A program made the position numbers and the translations under genes. The notes beneath the pieces were generated by a model. The model was not told the origin of the DNA. It searched no databases and saw nothing but the letters and a program-made list of their open reading frames with translations. Positions 25,633-34,175 of a stretch of 64,000 nt of DNA are shown piece by piece; positions within the stretch are counted from its first letter, which is position 1; the number at the start of each line of letters is the position of its first letter. Source of the stretch: Streptomyces kurssanovii (GTDB lineage Bacteria > Actinomycetota > Actinomycetes > Streptomycetales > Streptomycetaceae); assembly GCF_014649695.1 (NCBI RefSeq), contig NZ_BMTN01000026.1, positions 1 through 64,000 on the forward strand, read 5' to 3'.

Positions 25633-26757
25633 GTGCGCCCCGCTACAGCGACGGCAGCGGCCGTCACCACCCTGATCGGAGTCGGCGCGGCGGCAGTCGC
25701 CGCCGGCCGCTACGCGAGCCACGCCGCCCTGCGGGCGGCCGACAGGCCCCTGCCCGGCGACCCCCGGCTCACCGTCCACGCCACACCCCCCGGCGCCGTC
25801 GTCATGACCCGTAGCCTGGCCTCGCTGCGCCCGGGCACGTACGGGCTGGAGGGGTCCGGCGTCCACGCGGTCGTGGGGGAGGTGCTCAGCGGCGTCCCGC
25901 ACGACGCGGACACGGTCGTGCGCCGCCTCGTGCGCGTCACCGAGGGCGAGCTGAAGCCCGGCACCAAGGTGCGGCTCACTCCGCAGGTCCACCGGGGAGA
26001 CCCGGCCGGCGCGCTCGGCATAGAGCACTCCGAGGTCCTCGTCCCCGGCGAACTCGGCGCGCTCCCCGCCTGGTTCGTGCCCGGGCCGCGCTCCACCTGG
26101 GTCATCGCCGTGCACGGGCTCGGCACCACCCGGGAACACACCATGAACGTGCTGGGCTGCCTGCACGCCCTCCAGTTCCCGGTGCTGTCCCTCGCCTACC
26201 GGGGAGACTCCGGCGCCCCGCGGCCCCCGGACGGGCTGGGCAACCTCGGCGACTCGGAGTGGCGCGACCTCGACGCCGCCGTTCGCCACGCCGTCCGCTA
26301 CGGCGCCGAGCGGGTCATCGTCCACGGCTGGTCCGTCGGCGCCTCGATGGCGCTCCACGCCGCCGCCAACTCCGGTCTGCGGGACCGGATCAGCGGCGTC
26401 GTCCTCGACTCGCCGGTCCTCGAATGGGAGGCGACGGTGCGCGCGCTGGCCGCCGCCCGCAGGACCCCCGCCCCGCTGCTTCCGCTCGCGGTCCGGGCCG
26501 CCCAGGGCCGCACGGGAGCGCACGGCGACCGCCTCGCCGAAGCCGGAGACCCGAAGTCGCTGGCCGTACCGACGCTGATCTTCCACGGCCCCGACGACAC
26601 CCTGGCTCCCTGGCGCGGCTCGCGCCAACTCGCCGCCCGCCGCCCCGATCTGGTCACCCTTCACACGGTCCCGCAGGCGCCGCACGCCGCCATGTGGAAC
26701 GCCGACCCGAAGGGGTACGAAGAGGTCCTCCGGCGCTTCCTCACCCCCCTCATGTGA
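25633..26757 (+). CDS. membrane-anchored alpha/beta hydrolase
   Basis: A 374-residue protein. An N-terminal hydrophobic segment (ATAAAVTTLIGVGAAAVAAG) suggests a membrane anchor or signal. The hydrolase domain has WVIAVHGLGTTREHTMNVLG (oxyanion HG motif), the nucleophile elbow VHGWSVGASMALH (GxSxG), VVLDSPVLEW, the Asp in FHGPDDTLAPW and the His in VPQAPHAAMWN. It belongs to the alpha/beta hydrolase group with a preceding 120-residue strand-rich domain. GTG 25633 is the likely start. No substrate is evident. Confidence 0.78.
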   Translation: MRPATATAAAVTTLIGVGAAAVAAGRYASHAALRAADRPLPGDPRLTVHATPPGAVVMTRSLASLRPGTYGLEGSGVHAVVGEVLSGVPHDADTVVRRLVRVTEGELKPGTKVRLTPQVHRGDPAGALGIEHSEVLVPGELGALPAWFVPGPRSTWVIAVHGLGTTREHTMNVLGCLHALQFPVLSLAYRGDSGAPRPPDGLGNLGDSEWRDLDAAVRHAVRYGAERVIVHGWSVGASMALHAAANSGLRDRISGVVLDSPVLEWEATVRALAAARRTPAPLLPLAVRAAQGRTGAHGDRLAEAGDPKSLAVPTLIFHGPDDTLAPWRGSRQLAARRPDLVTLHTVPQAPHAAMWNADPKGYEEVLRRFLTPLM

Positions 26758-26847
26758 CCCGCGTACGACGCGCGTGGGACGGCCGTCCGGCGCCGCCCGA
26801 CAGGTTCCGTTTGGGCTTTCGGGGTGTCAACGGGAAGACTGCACCCC

Positions 26848-28236
26848 GTGACGTCCCGAAAGCCTGATGAGCAATTGGCGCGCAACTCCAGACTCCGTCT
26901 TGTCCGCTCGCGGTCGCTGGCCACCGCGCGACGGGCCGTGACGACCCGGCGGAACCGTCCGGCGCCCCGGCCGCCGGAGGGCACACCCGCCCCCGCCGAG
27001 CTCGCGCGCCAGGCGCGGGCTGTCCTCGCCGACGCCGTCCACATCGCCCGCTGGGCGGCCGCCGACCGCGACCACGGCACCACACCCCTCTCGGCCGGCG
27101 CCCAGGAACGGGCCGCTGCCGCCCTGGACCTGACCATGGACGAGGTGCGGGCCGGCTGGGACCGCGCCCGCCTCGCCGGCCTCGTCGAACTCCACGGCGA
27201 CACGGTCCGCCCCGGCTGGCGCCTGCGCGCCTGGGACCGCGACGACATGGCCGTGCTGCGCGGCTGGGTCGCCCTCTTCGACGCCTGGTCCCTGATCCAC
27301 CCCACCCCCGGCGACGTCGCTCCCGCGGCGGTCGCCGAGGTGGTCGAGGCGGTGCCCCAGGTGCTCTCCCTCCTCCAGCTGTCGGCCGGCCCCGTGCTCA
27401 CGCCCGCCTTGCTCGACCTGCTCCAGCAGCGCGTCGCCGAACTCCGCGAGGAACGCTGCGAGGTCCCCTACGGTGCCCCGGCCGAACCGCAGACCGCCTC
27501 CGGCGCCGATGAGGCCCCCGTCGCCGCACTCCTCGACTGGGCGCTCGAAGGCCTGTCCGCCGTCGGCGCCCTGACCCTCGAGCGCGGCGAAGCGACGCTC
27601 ACCCCGCTCGGCAACTGGGCGGTCTGGGTCAAGCTGGAGCAGATCTGCGTGGCCGCCCAGAGCCCCGCCGGCAACATCGAGCAGTCCGCCGAGGACATGC
27701 TCCGTGGCTGCGCCCGCCTTACCCCCGGCCCGGCCCGCGCCGAGTACCGCGCGTGGCTCGCGGCGCGCACCGTCTCCAGTGCCGTCGGGGAACTGCTCAC
27801 CGTCGCCCGGGGCGAGGACGCGCTGCTGCGCGGCCTCGCCTTCGAGGCGCTGCGCGTGGTCGGCGCACCCGCCGAGAGCGAGGTCCGCACGGCCGCCGCC
27901 GAACCGTCCCTTCGCCCTTACGCCTTGCTGTGGCTCGCCGAGCACGAGGGCGCGGACCCGGAGGACGCGGCCGATGTCCTCACCCGCGAGGAAGCGACCT
28001 GGCTGTGGGTGGACACCGCCGCGGCCGTCGCTGACCACGGGGAGCCCCAATTGCTGCTGCGCCATCTCGATTCCGCGGTGCAGGGCACGGTCCCCGCACT
28101 GCTCGAGGCGGTCCGGGCCGGCGGCCATCCCCGTACGGTGCAGGTCCTGGTCGCCCTGGCGGCGGCGCACCCGGACCCGGCCCTGGCCAAGGCGGTGCGC
28201 AGGGCCGCGTTCCAGGTGCACACCGGCGGCGTCTGA
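26848..28236 (+). CDS. protein of unknown function, Ala/Leu-rich helical
   Basis: A 462-residue cytoplasmic protein I cannot assign. It is mostly helical: a basic N-terminus (LRLVRSRSLATARRAVTTRRNR), a region resembling a degenerate winged helix around DLTMDEVRAGWDRARLAGLVELHGDTVRPGWRL, and a C-terminal half built like HEAT-type helical pairs (LRGLAFEALRVVGAPAE, PYALLWLAEHEGA, LLRHLDSAVQGTVPALLEAVRAGGHPRTVQVLVALAAAHPD). GTG 26824 is an alternative start eight codons upstream. Nothing nearby explains its job. Confidence 0.7.
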   Translation: MTSRKPDEQLARNSRLRLVRSRSLATARRAVTTRRNRPAPRPPEGTPAPAELARQARAVLADAVHIARWAAADRDHGTTPLSAGAQERAAAALDLTMDEVRAGWDRARLAGLVELHGDTVRPGWRLRAWDRDDMAVLRGWVALFDAWSLIHPTPGDVAPAAVAEVVEAVPQVLSLLQLSAGPVLTPALLDLLQQRVAELREERCEVPYGAPAEPQTASGADEAPVAALLDWALEGLSAVGALTLERGEATLTPLGNWAVWVKLEQICVAAQSPAGNIEQSAEDMLRGCARLTPGPARAEYRAWLAARTVSSAVGELLTVARGEDALLRGLAFEALRVVGAPAESEVRTAAAEPSLRPYALLWLAEHEGADPEDAADVLTREEATWLWVDTAAAVADHGEPQLLLRHLDSAVQGTVPALLEAVRAGGHPRTVQVLVALAAAHPDPALAKAVRRAAFQVHTGGV

Positions 28237-28269
28237 CCCGGCGGGCCACGACCGCGGGGGCGGTGAGGT

Positions 28270-28677
28270 CTACGAAGCCTCCGCCGCTCCCGGCGTGTAT
28301 GTGCCGAAGCTCCAGACGTGGCCCTCGAGATCGCGGGCCATGTAGTCCCGCGAGCCGTAGTCCTGGTCGGTGGGCGGCATCACGATGTCGGCGCCGTGTT
28401 CCACCGCCCTGCCGTGGTGGGCGTCGACGTCGTCGACGTGGACGAACACCCCCGTCGGCCCGGCGCCTTCCATGAGCTTGTCGAACTCGCCACCGGTGCC
28501 CTTGCTGCCCAGCATCACCATGCCGTTGCCGTAGGTGAGCTCGGCATGGACCACGCCGCCGTCCTCGTTCTCGTACACCGCGTGTTCGGTGAAGCCGAAG
28601 GCCTCGGTGAGCTGTCTGATCGCGGCCTTGGCGTCCGCGTACAACAGGGTCGGACAGATGCTCGGCGACTGAGCCAT
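28270..28677 (-). CDS. VOC family protein (glyoxalase/bleomycin-resistance fold)
   Basis: A 135-residue protein of the YdeE/PhnB-like VOC group: CPTLLYADAKAAIRQLTEAFGFTEHAVYENEDGGVVHAELTYGNGMVMLG forms the first beta-alpha-beta-beta-beta unit, and GVFVHVDDVDAHHGRAVEHGADIVMPPTDQDYGSRDYMARDLEGHVWSFG the second, with the YGSRDYxxxDLEGHxW pattern common in this subgroup. The Met at 28677 starts the fold; the upstream extension is basic and unlikely. Function unknown, possibly an enzyme or resistance protein. Confidence 0.85.
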   Translation of the reverse strand: MAQSPSICPTLLYADAKAAIRQLTEAFGFTEHAVYENEDGGVVHAELTYGNGMVMLGSKGTGGEFDKLMEGAGPTGVFVHVDDVDAHHGRAVEHGADIVMPPTDQDYGSRDYMARDLEGHVWSFGTYTPGAAEAS

Positions 28678-28948
28678 CCCGATCGCTCCCTCACTTGCTC
28701 GACGACTCGGATGTGATCTGCGTCTCAGTCTGGCACCCGCCACTGACAACACGGCTCAGCTGAACGTGTCGCGCGGCGGCAGGATGTCCCGTGGCCGGTG
28801 AAGTGGCGGGACCGGTGTGGTGGCCGATCGCGTGGGCGTCACCTCTGCCCCACCGTGGCAGCAGTCCGCCGCGCCATGGCCCCGTACGCGGTGCCGCGCC
28901 CCTCCCGGGCCGCCGCCGCGGCCGCGAAAAACACTTGCACGGTCCCGT
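28678..28948. other. gap between VOC gene and ABC-F promoter
   Basis: About 270 bases between two divergent genes. I find no coding sequence. The VOC promoter must lie in the left part. The right end has an A-tract (GCGAAAAACAC at 28924-28934) immediately before the ABC-F promoter. Confidence 0.6.
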
Positions 28949-28954
28949 TAGACT
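28949..28954 (+). promoter_or_regulatory. -10 element of the ABC-F leader
   Basis: TAGACT is a good Streptomyces -10 hexamer (TANNNT). Seven bases separate it from the ATG at 28962, which would place the transcription start at that ATG and make the upstream reading frame leaderless. No consensus -35 is at the right distance; an A-tract is, which could mean activator dependence. Confidence 0.5.
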
Positions 28955-28961
28955 GGGCCGT

Positions 28962-28985
28962 ATGGCAATTCTCCTTGTGCATTAG
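28962..28985 (+). CDS. seven-codon upstream reading frame (MAILLVH)
   Basis: ATG at 28962 opens seven codons and stops at TAG 28983-28985, 62 bases before the ABC-F start. The stop codon's last base begins the left arm of a stem, GACGGCG (28985-28991) with CGCCGTC (29017-29023). Position after a -10 box suggests leaderless translation. ABC-F ribosome-protection genes are often controlled by such leader peptides, so this is a candidate attenuator. Confidence 0.5.
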   Translation: MAILLVH

Positions 28986-29047
28986 ACGGCGTAGAAGCGT
29001 CTCCGCCCGTCCCTTCCGCCGTCCATACCGCCCTGGAGTCTTCCCCC

Positions 29048-30646
<1,599 letters not shown>

Positions 30647-31033
30647 GGCCCCTGCGACGGGTTCCGGTCCGGCGCCGGAATCCGTCGATCCACCCCTCTA
30701 CGATCTTCGTATGGATCTCCGCATGGATCATTCGGCCTACGAGTGATCCATCATCTGTGTGAGTGCGTCTCGTATTCCGGCGTGGCGACTGGTGGACCGG
30801 CTTCGTCCGGGCCTCGCTGAGTGCCTTTCCTTCTGCCCGCTCTGAGCTGGCCTTTTCCGTGCCGGGCCCAGAATGCGTGGATCAAGCACCGATCGGAATG
30901 CAACATTCCGTTCATGGTGGCCTCATAGCGCGCCACAAAGCGTTCCGTACTGACCTTGTCGAATGGGTGGCCAGGACGGCCGGGAGGGGTGATCATGAGA
31001 AGTCCAGAGCGCACTTCCCATGAGGAGGCACGG
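30647..31033. other. 387-base gbn upstream region rich in GATC
   Basis: No gene is supported. A weak stem (TTCCGG/CCGGAA, 30662-30680) may end the ABC-F transcript. The region holds eight GATC tetramers between 30687 and 30994, five of them within 62 bases, and a dyad GGATCA-N13-TGATCC at 30725-30749. Confidence 0.7.
30687..30748. promoter_or_regulatory. cluster of five GATC sites upstream of gbn
   Basis: GATC occurs at 30687, 30702, 30714, 30726 and 30745. Two are in the direct repeat ATGGATC (30711 and 30723, 12 bases apart) and the last two form the dyad ATGGATCA/TGATCCAT (30723-30730 and 30744-30751). Since Gbn is reported to bind GATC, this is a likely autoregulatory binding region. Confidence 0.55.
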
Positions 31034-31255
31034 GTGGCCGAGACTCTGAAGAAGGGCAGCCGGGTTACCGGCGCCGCGCGCGACAAGCTCGCGGCAGACC
31101 TGAAGAAGAAGTACGACTCCGGTGCAAGCATCCGGGCGCTGGCCGAAGAGACCGGTCGCTCCTACGGATTCGTCCATCGGATGCTCAGTGAGTCCGGAGT
31201 CGTCCTGCGGGGACGTGGCGGAGCGACGCGAGGCAAGAAGGCCGCTTCGGCCTGA
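31034..31255 (+). CDS. gbn: Gbn-like small helix-turn-helix nucleoid-associated protein
   Basis: A 73-residue basic protein with one helix-turn-helix (KYDSGASIRALAEETGRSYGFVHRMLSESG, about residues 27-56) between a charged N-terminus and a GRGGATRGKKAASA tail. From memory it matches the S. coelicolor SCO1839 product Gbn, reported as a GATC-binding nucleoid-associated protein affecting development and antibiotic production. GTG 31034 is chosen because AGGAGG lies five bases upstream, giving exactly the 73-residue form. Many GATC sites precede it, fitting self-control. Confidence 0.85.
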   Translation: MAETLKKGSRVTGAARDKLAADLKKKYDSGASIRALAEETGRSYGFVHRMLSESGVVLRGRGGATRGKKAASA

Positions 31256-31404
31256 CGGTCCCGTCGACGAGGCTGCTCCTCCGGTTCATCGGTACCTACG
31301 GTGGCCACCTGGTCGGCCCAATGGCCGGCCGGGCGGTTACTGTGCAGTAGCTTACCTTCTTGACTCGAAGGCCAGGCCAGACTGCACCGAACCGGAGGCG
31401 CCTC

Positions 31405-32196
31405 ATGACTTCGCTCGATCCCGTACTCGACAAGGACGGCGTACGGCTCACCGTCGAAGACGCGGTTGCCACGGTGACCTTGACGAACCCGGACAAGCGC
31501 AACGCCCAGAACTTCGCGCTGTGGCGGGCGTTGGCGCAGGCGGGGCGGTCACTGCCCGGCAGCGTGCGGATCGTCGTGCTGCGCGGCGAAGGCAAGTCCT
31601 TCTCCGCGGGCCTCGACCGGCAGGCTTTCACGCCGGAGGGCTTCGACGGCGAGCCGTCCTTCATCGACCTGGCACGCGGCACCGACGCGGAGATCGACGC
31701 GTCCATCGCCGAGTTCCAGGAGGCGTTCACCTGGTGGCGCCGCAACGACCTCATCTCCATCGCGGCCGTGCAAGGCCATGCGATCGGAGCAGGCTTCCAG
31801 CTCGCCCTCGCCTGTGACCTGAGGGTCGTCGCGCAGGACGTGCAGTTCGCCATGCGCGAGACCGCGCTCGGTCTCGTACCCGACCTCACCGGCACGCACC
31901 CCCTGGTGTCGCTCGTCGGATACGCCCGCGCACTCGAGATCTGCGCGACCGGCCGTTTCGTCCACGCGGAGGAGGCCGAGCGCACGGGCCTCGCCAACCT
32001 CGTCGTCCCCGGCGAGGAACTCGACGCCGCGGTACGCGACCTGTCCGCGGCGCTGCTCGCCGCGCCCCGGGACGCGGTGAACGAGACGAAGGCACTGCTG
32101 CGGGGAGCGGCCGGCCGCTCGTACGACGAACAGCGCGCGGCGGAACGCGCGGCGCAGGCGCGGCGCCTGCGCGACCTGGCGGGCCTGGACGACTGA
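31405..32196 (+). CDS. enoyl-CoA hydratase/isomerase family protein
   Basis: A 263-residue crotonase-fold protein. Oxyanion-hole segments are GEGKSFSAGLDRQAF and VQGHAIGAGFQLALACDLRV. The usual second acidic residue is kept (Glu 152 in MRETALGLVPDLTG), but the first catalytic Glu position is Gln 132 (GAGFQLA), so a classic two-Glu hydratase mechanism is doubtful. A GGAGG ribosome binding site precedes the ATG by six bases. It follows gbn on the same strand after about 150 bases with its own likely promoter. Confidence 0.88.
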   Translation: MTSLDPVLDKDGVRLTVEDAVATVTLTNPDKRNAQNFALWRALAQAGRSLPGSVRIVVLRGEGKSFSAGLDRQAFTPEGFDGEPSFIDLARGTDAEIDASIAEFQEAFTWWRRNDLISIAAVQGHAIGAGFQLALACDLRVVAQDVQFAMRETALGLVPDLTGTHPLVSLVGYARALEICATGRFVHAEEAERTGLANLVVPGEELDAAVRDLSAALLAAPRDAVNETKALLRGAAGRSYDEQRAAERAAQARRLRDLAGLDD

Positions 32197-32239
32197 GCCG
32201 GGCCCCGCTGCGCGGGGTCTGTGCCCGCTTGTCCTCGAT

Positions 32240-32287
32240 CGCCGGACGGGCTGGATTTCGCTGGTGCGAAATCCAGCCCCTCCGGCG
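32240..32287. terminator. long hairpin, bidirectional terminator and dispersed repeat
   Basis: CGCCGGA and TCCGGCG flank a perfect 14-base stem (GGGCTGGATTTCGC and complement) with a TGGT loop: about 21 paired bases with one mismatch. It lies between convergent genes. The sequence type (CGCCGGACGGGCTGGATTTCGC) recurs in Streptomyces intergenic regions and a degraded copy is at about 35600. Confidence 0.8.
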
Positions 32288-32314
32288 TTCTGAGGCGCGG
32301 GGGTGCGGCCGCGG

Positions 32315-32986
32315 TCAAGCCGTCGCGGTGATCACGACCGTCACCGGGCGGTCGTCCTCCAGCGTCCCCGCCACCACCCTCCGTACCGCCCGTGCCACGT
32401 CCAGCGCCCGGTGCCCCTCCGCCGTCGCGAGTTCCACGCGGACGTGGTCCGGCGCGTGATGGACCGCCGCGCCCAGCGTGCCCGTCAGATGCGCCACGCC
32501 CGCCGTCGCGGCCACGGCCGTGCCCACCGGGTCGGAGGGTTCGACGGCCGCCGGGGCGCCGGGCGCGGCAGGAGTCCCGGGGGCCGCGTCCAGGAGGGTT
32601 TCGACGCGTAGATCGACGACTGTGGCGGTGAGACCCAGCACCTCCGCCGCCGCGTCGAGCAACGCCGCGCGCAACGCCGCAGTGAGCGCAGGCAGCGGTT
32701 CTGCGAGGTCCCAGACGGACACCCCCGCCTCGAGGCGCAGCGGGCCCGGCCACAGGGCCGCGGGCGGCGTCGGCACGGTCGGGGACTCCGCCGCCTCCGG
32801 GTCCACCAGGGAGAGCCTGACATCGTTCAGGACGGCACCCGGCACCGAATCCGCCGCACGGCGCAGGACCGCGGCGGCGGCTGATTCCGACAGCCACGCG
32901 CCGTCCGCCGGACCGCCGAGGGCGAGGAGTCTGCCGAGACCCAACGCACCGCGTACCCGCCGCAGAACCGAATCCGGAGTGGTCAT
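32315..32986 (-). CDS. Streptomyces 'P10-like' hypothetical protein beside Asp23 genes
   Basis: A 223-residue Ala/Val/Pro-rich protein with no enzymatic motif I recognise. Two similar halves can be seen: residues about 57-140 (DVRLSLVDPEAA, LRLEAGVSVWD, LTAALRAALLDAAAEVLGLTATVVDLRVETLL) and about 170-223 (VHHAPDHVRVELATAEGHRALDVARAVRRVVAGTLEDDRPVTVVI), the latter resembling an Asp23-like strand-helix pattern. Public annotations of such Streptomyces proteins use a nucleopolyhedrovirus P10 label, which is probably spurious. It is divergent from the Asp23 operon and likely functions with it. Confidence 0.6.
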   Translation of the reverse strand: MTTPDSVLRRVRGALGLGRLLALGGPADGAWLSESAAAAVLRRAADSVPGAVLNDVRLSLVDPEAAESPTVPTPPAALWPGPLRLEAGVSVWDLAEPLPALTAALRAALLDAAAEVLGLTATVVDLRVETLLDAAPGTPAAPGAPAAVEPSDPVGTAVAATAGVAHLTGTLGAAVHHAPDHVRVELATAEGHRALDVARAVRRVVAGTLEDDRPVTVVITATA

Positions 32987-33015
32987 TCCTCCAGCCTGCC
33001 GCATCCCCGGCGCGG

Positions 33016-33047
33016 ATGTGGGCAAGGGCGCTTAATGTGGGCAAGGG
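33016..33047 (+). repeat. 13-base direct repeats before the Asp23 operon
   Basis: ATGTGGGCAAGGG occurs at 33016-33028 and again at 33035-33047 (19-base period), within the 92-base space between the divergent genes and 30-60 bases upstream of the first Asp23 start. It is placed where an activator or stress sigma-factor element would be. Confidence 0.6.
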
Positions 33048-33078
33048 GGCCGTCACCCGCCCGGAAAGGACCACGGCC

Positions 33079-33576
33079 ATGACCGAAACACCTGGGCGCA
33101 GCCTGCCCACGACATCCGGAAACGAGCTGTCCGGCTCCAGCGACGCCACCCGTAAGGGCCCAGGCGGCAAGCGCCTGCCGGAGCCAGGGTCCCGTGGCCG
33201 TACCACCATCGCCGACGGAGTGGTGGAGAAGATCGCCGGACTGGCCGCCAAGGACGTTCTCGGCGTGCACGCGATGGGGGGCGGGCTCTCCCGTACCTTC
33301 GGCGCGGTGCGCGACCGGGTGCAGCCCGGCAGCGGCAAGTCCAACGTTGCCCGCGGAGTGAAGGCCGAGGTCGGCGAGGTACAGACCGCGATCGATCTGG
33401 AGATCGTCATCGACTACGGCGTATCCATCTCCGACGTGGCCCGGGCGGTCAGGGAGAACGTCGTGTCCGCCGTCGAGCGGATGACAGGCCTCGAGGTCGT
33501 CGAGGTGAACATCGCCGTCAGCGACGTGAAGCTGCCGGACGAAGAAGAGGACGAGCCGGAGCCTCGAATCCAGTAG
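33079..33576 (+). CDS. Asp23/Gls24 family envelope stress protein
   Basis: A 165-residue protein. After a 40-residue polar N-terminus the Asp23 domain begins at GRTTIADGVVEKIAGLAAKDVLGVHAMGGG and continues with VQTAIDLEIVIDYGVSISDVARAVRENVVSAVERMTGLEVVEVNIAVSDVKL, the complete DUF322 pattern. It lacks a signal peptide; in Gram-positives Asp23 is held at the membrane by AmaP, and an AmaP-like protein is encoded five genes on. It is first of a five-gene plus-strand operon. Confidence 0.9.
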   Translation: MTETPGRSLPTTSGNELSGSSDATRKGPGGKRLPEPGSRGRTTIADGVVEKIAGLAAKDVLGVHAMGGGLSRTFGAVRDRVQPGSGKSNVARGVKAEVGEVQTAIDLEIVIDYGVSISDVARAVRENVVSAVERMTGLEVVEVNIAVSDVKLPDEEEDEPEPRIQ

Positions 33577-33587
33577 AGGAGTCCAAC

Positions 33588-33779
33588 ATGAGCATGGCGG
33601 TGGTCGGACTGATGGCCGGCATGGCACTCGGGTTCGCCGGATACTTCGGCGGCTTCGGGGCGTTCCTGCTGGTTGCCGCCCTGGGAGCGGTCGGCTTCGT
33701 GCTCGGCCGGTTCCTCGAGGGCGACCTTGAGGTCGGCGATTTCATCCGGGGCCGCGAGCGTGGCGACGGGCGGCGGTGA
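33588..33779 (+). CDS. small two-helix membrane protein of the Asp23 operon
   Basis: A 63-residue protein with hydrophobic helices at about 3-20 (AVVGLMAGMALGFAGYFGG) and 23-42 (FGAFLLVAALGAVGFVLGRF), then an acidic/basic tail EGDLEVGDFIRGRERGDGRR. It resembles the DUF2273-type small proteins that accompany Asp23 in other Gram-positives in size, topology and position. It starts 11 bases after the first Asp23 gene, with GAGGAG upstream. Confidence 0.75.
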   Translation: MSMAVVGLMAGMALGFAGYFGGFGAFLLVAALGAVGFVLGRFLEGDLEVGDFIRGRERGDGRR

Positions 33780-33785
33780 CACGCC

Positions 33786-34175
33786 GTGGCAGACCCCGTC
33801 GCGGTGGCCGGCGCCTCCGGTCGTGACATTCCCGCCGGCCGGGTGCCGCCCTCGGACCGGGGATCGACCGCGATCGCCGACCGCGTCGTCGCGAAGATCG
33901 CCGCGCGGGCGGCGCGCGAAGCGGTCCCCGGTGTCCCGGAGGGCGGCGCACCGCCGCACGCCACGGTCGTGGTGCACCACGACACGGCCCGGGTGCGGGT
34001 CAGCCTCGAGCTGGAGTACCCGTCCGACATCGGCGCGCAGTGCGGCGCGGTGCGTCGGCGAGTCGTCGAGCGGGTAAAGGCGTTGGCGGGGATGGAGGTC
34101 CCCGAGGTGGCGGTGCACGTCGAACGGCTGCACTCCGCCCTCTCGCGCGGCGCGGCGCAGGGGAGGATCCGATGA
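33786..34175 (+). CDS. second Asp23/Gls24 family protein
   Basis: A 129-residue protein with the same domain: RGSTAIADRVVAKIAARAAREAVPGV, then ATVVVHHDTARVRVSLELEYPSDIGAQCGAVRRRVVERVKALAGMEVPEVAVHVERL. It uses GTG six bases after the preceding stop and its stop overlaps the next start (ATGA). Two Asp23 paralogues in one operon may form a mixed complex. Confidence 0.87.
   Translation: MADPVAVAGASGRDIPAGRVPPSDRGSTAIADRVVAKIAARAAREAVPGVPEGGAPPHATVVVHHDTARVRVSLELEYPSDIGAQCGAVRRRVVERVKALAGMEVPEVAVHVERLHSALSRGAAQGRIR

Noticed and set aside
28935-28940. TTGCAC as the -35 of the ABC-F promoter
   Set aside because: It is only eight bases from the TAGACT box, too close to act as its -35, and no other -10 fits well.
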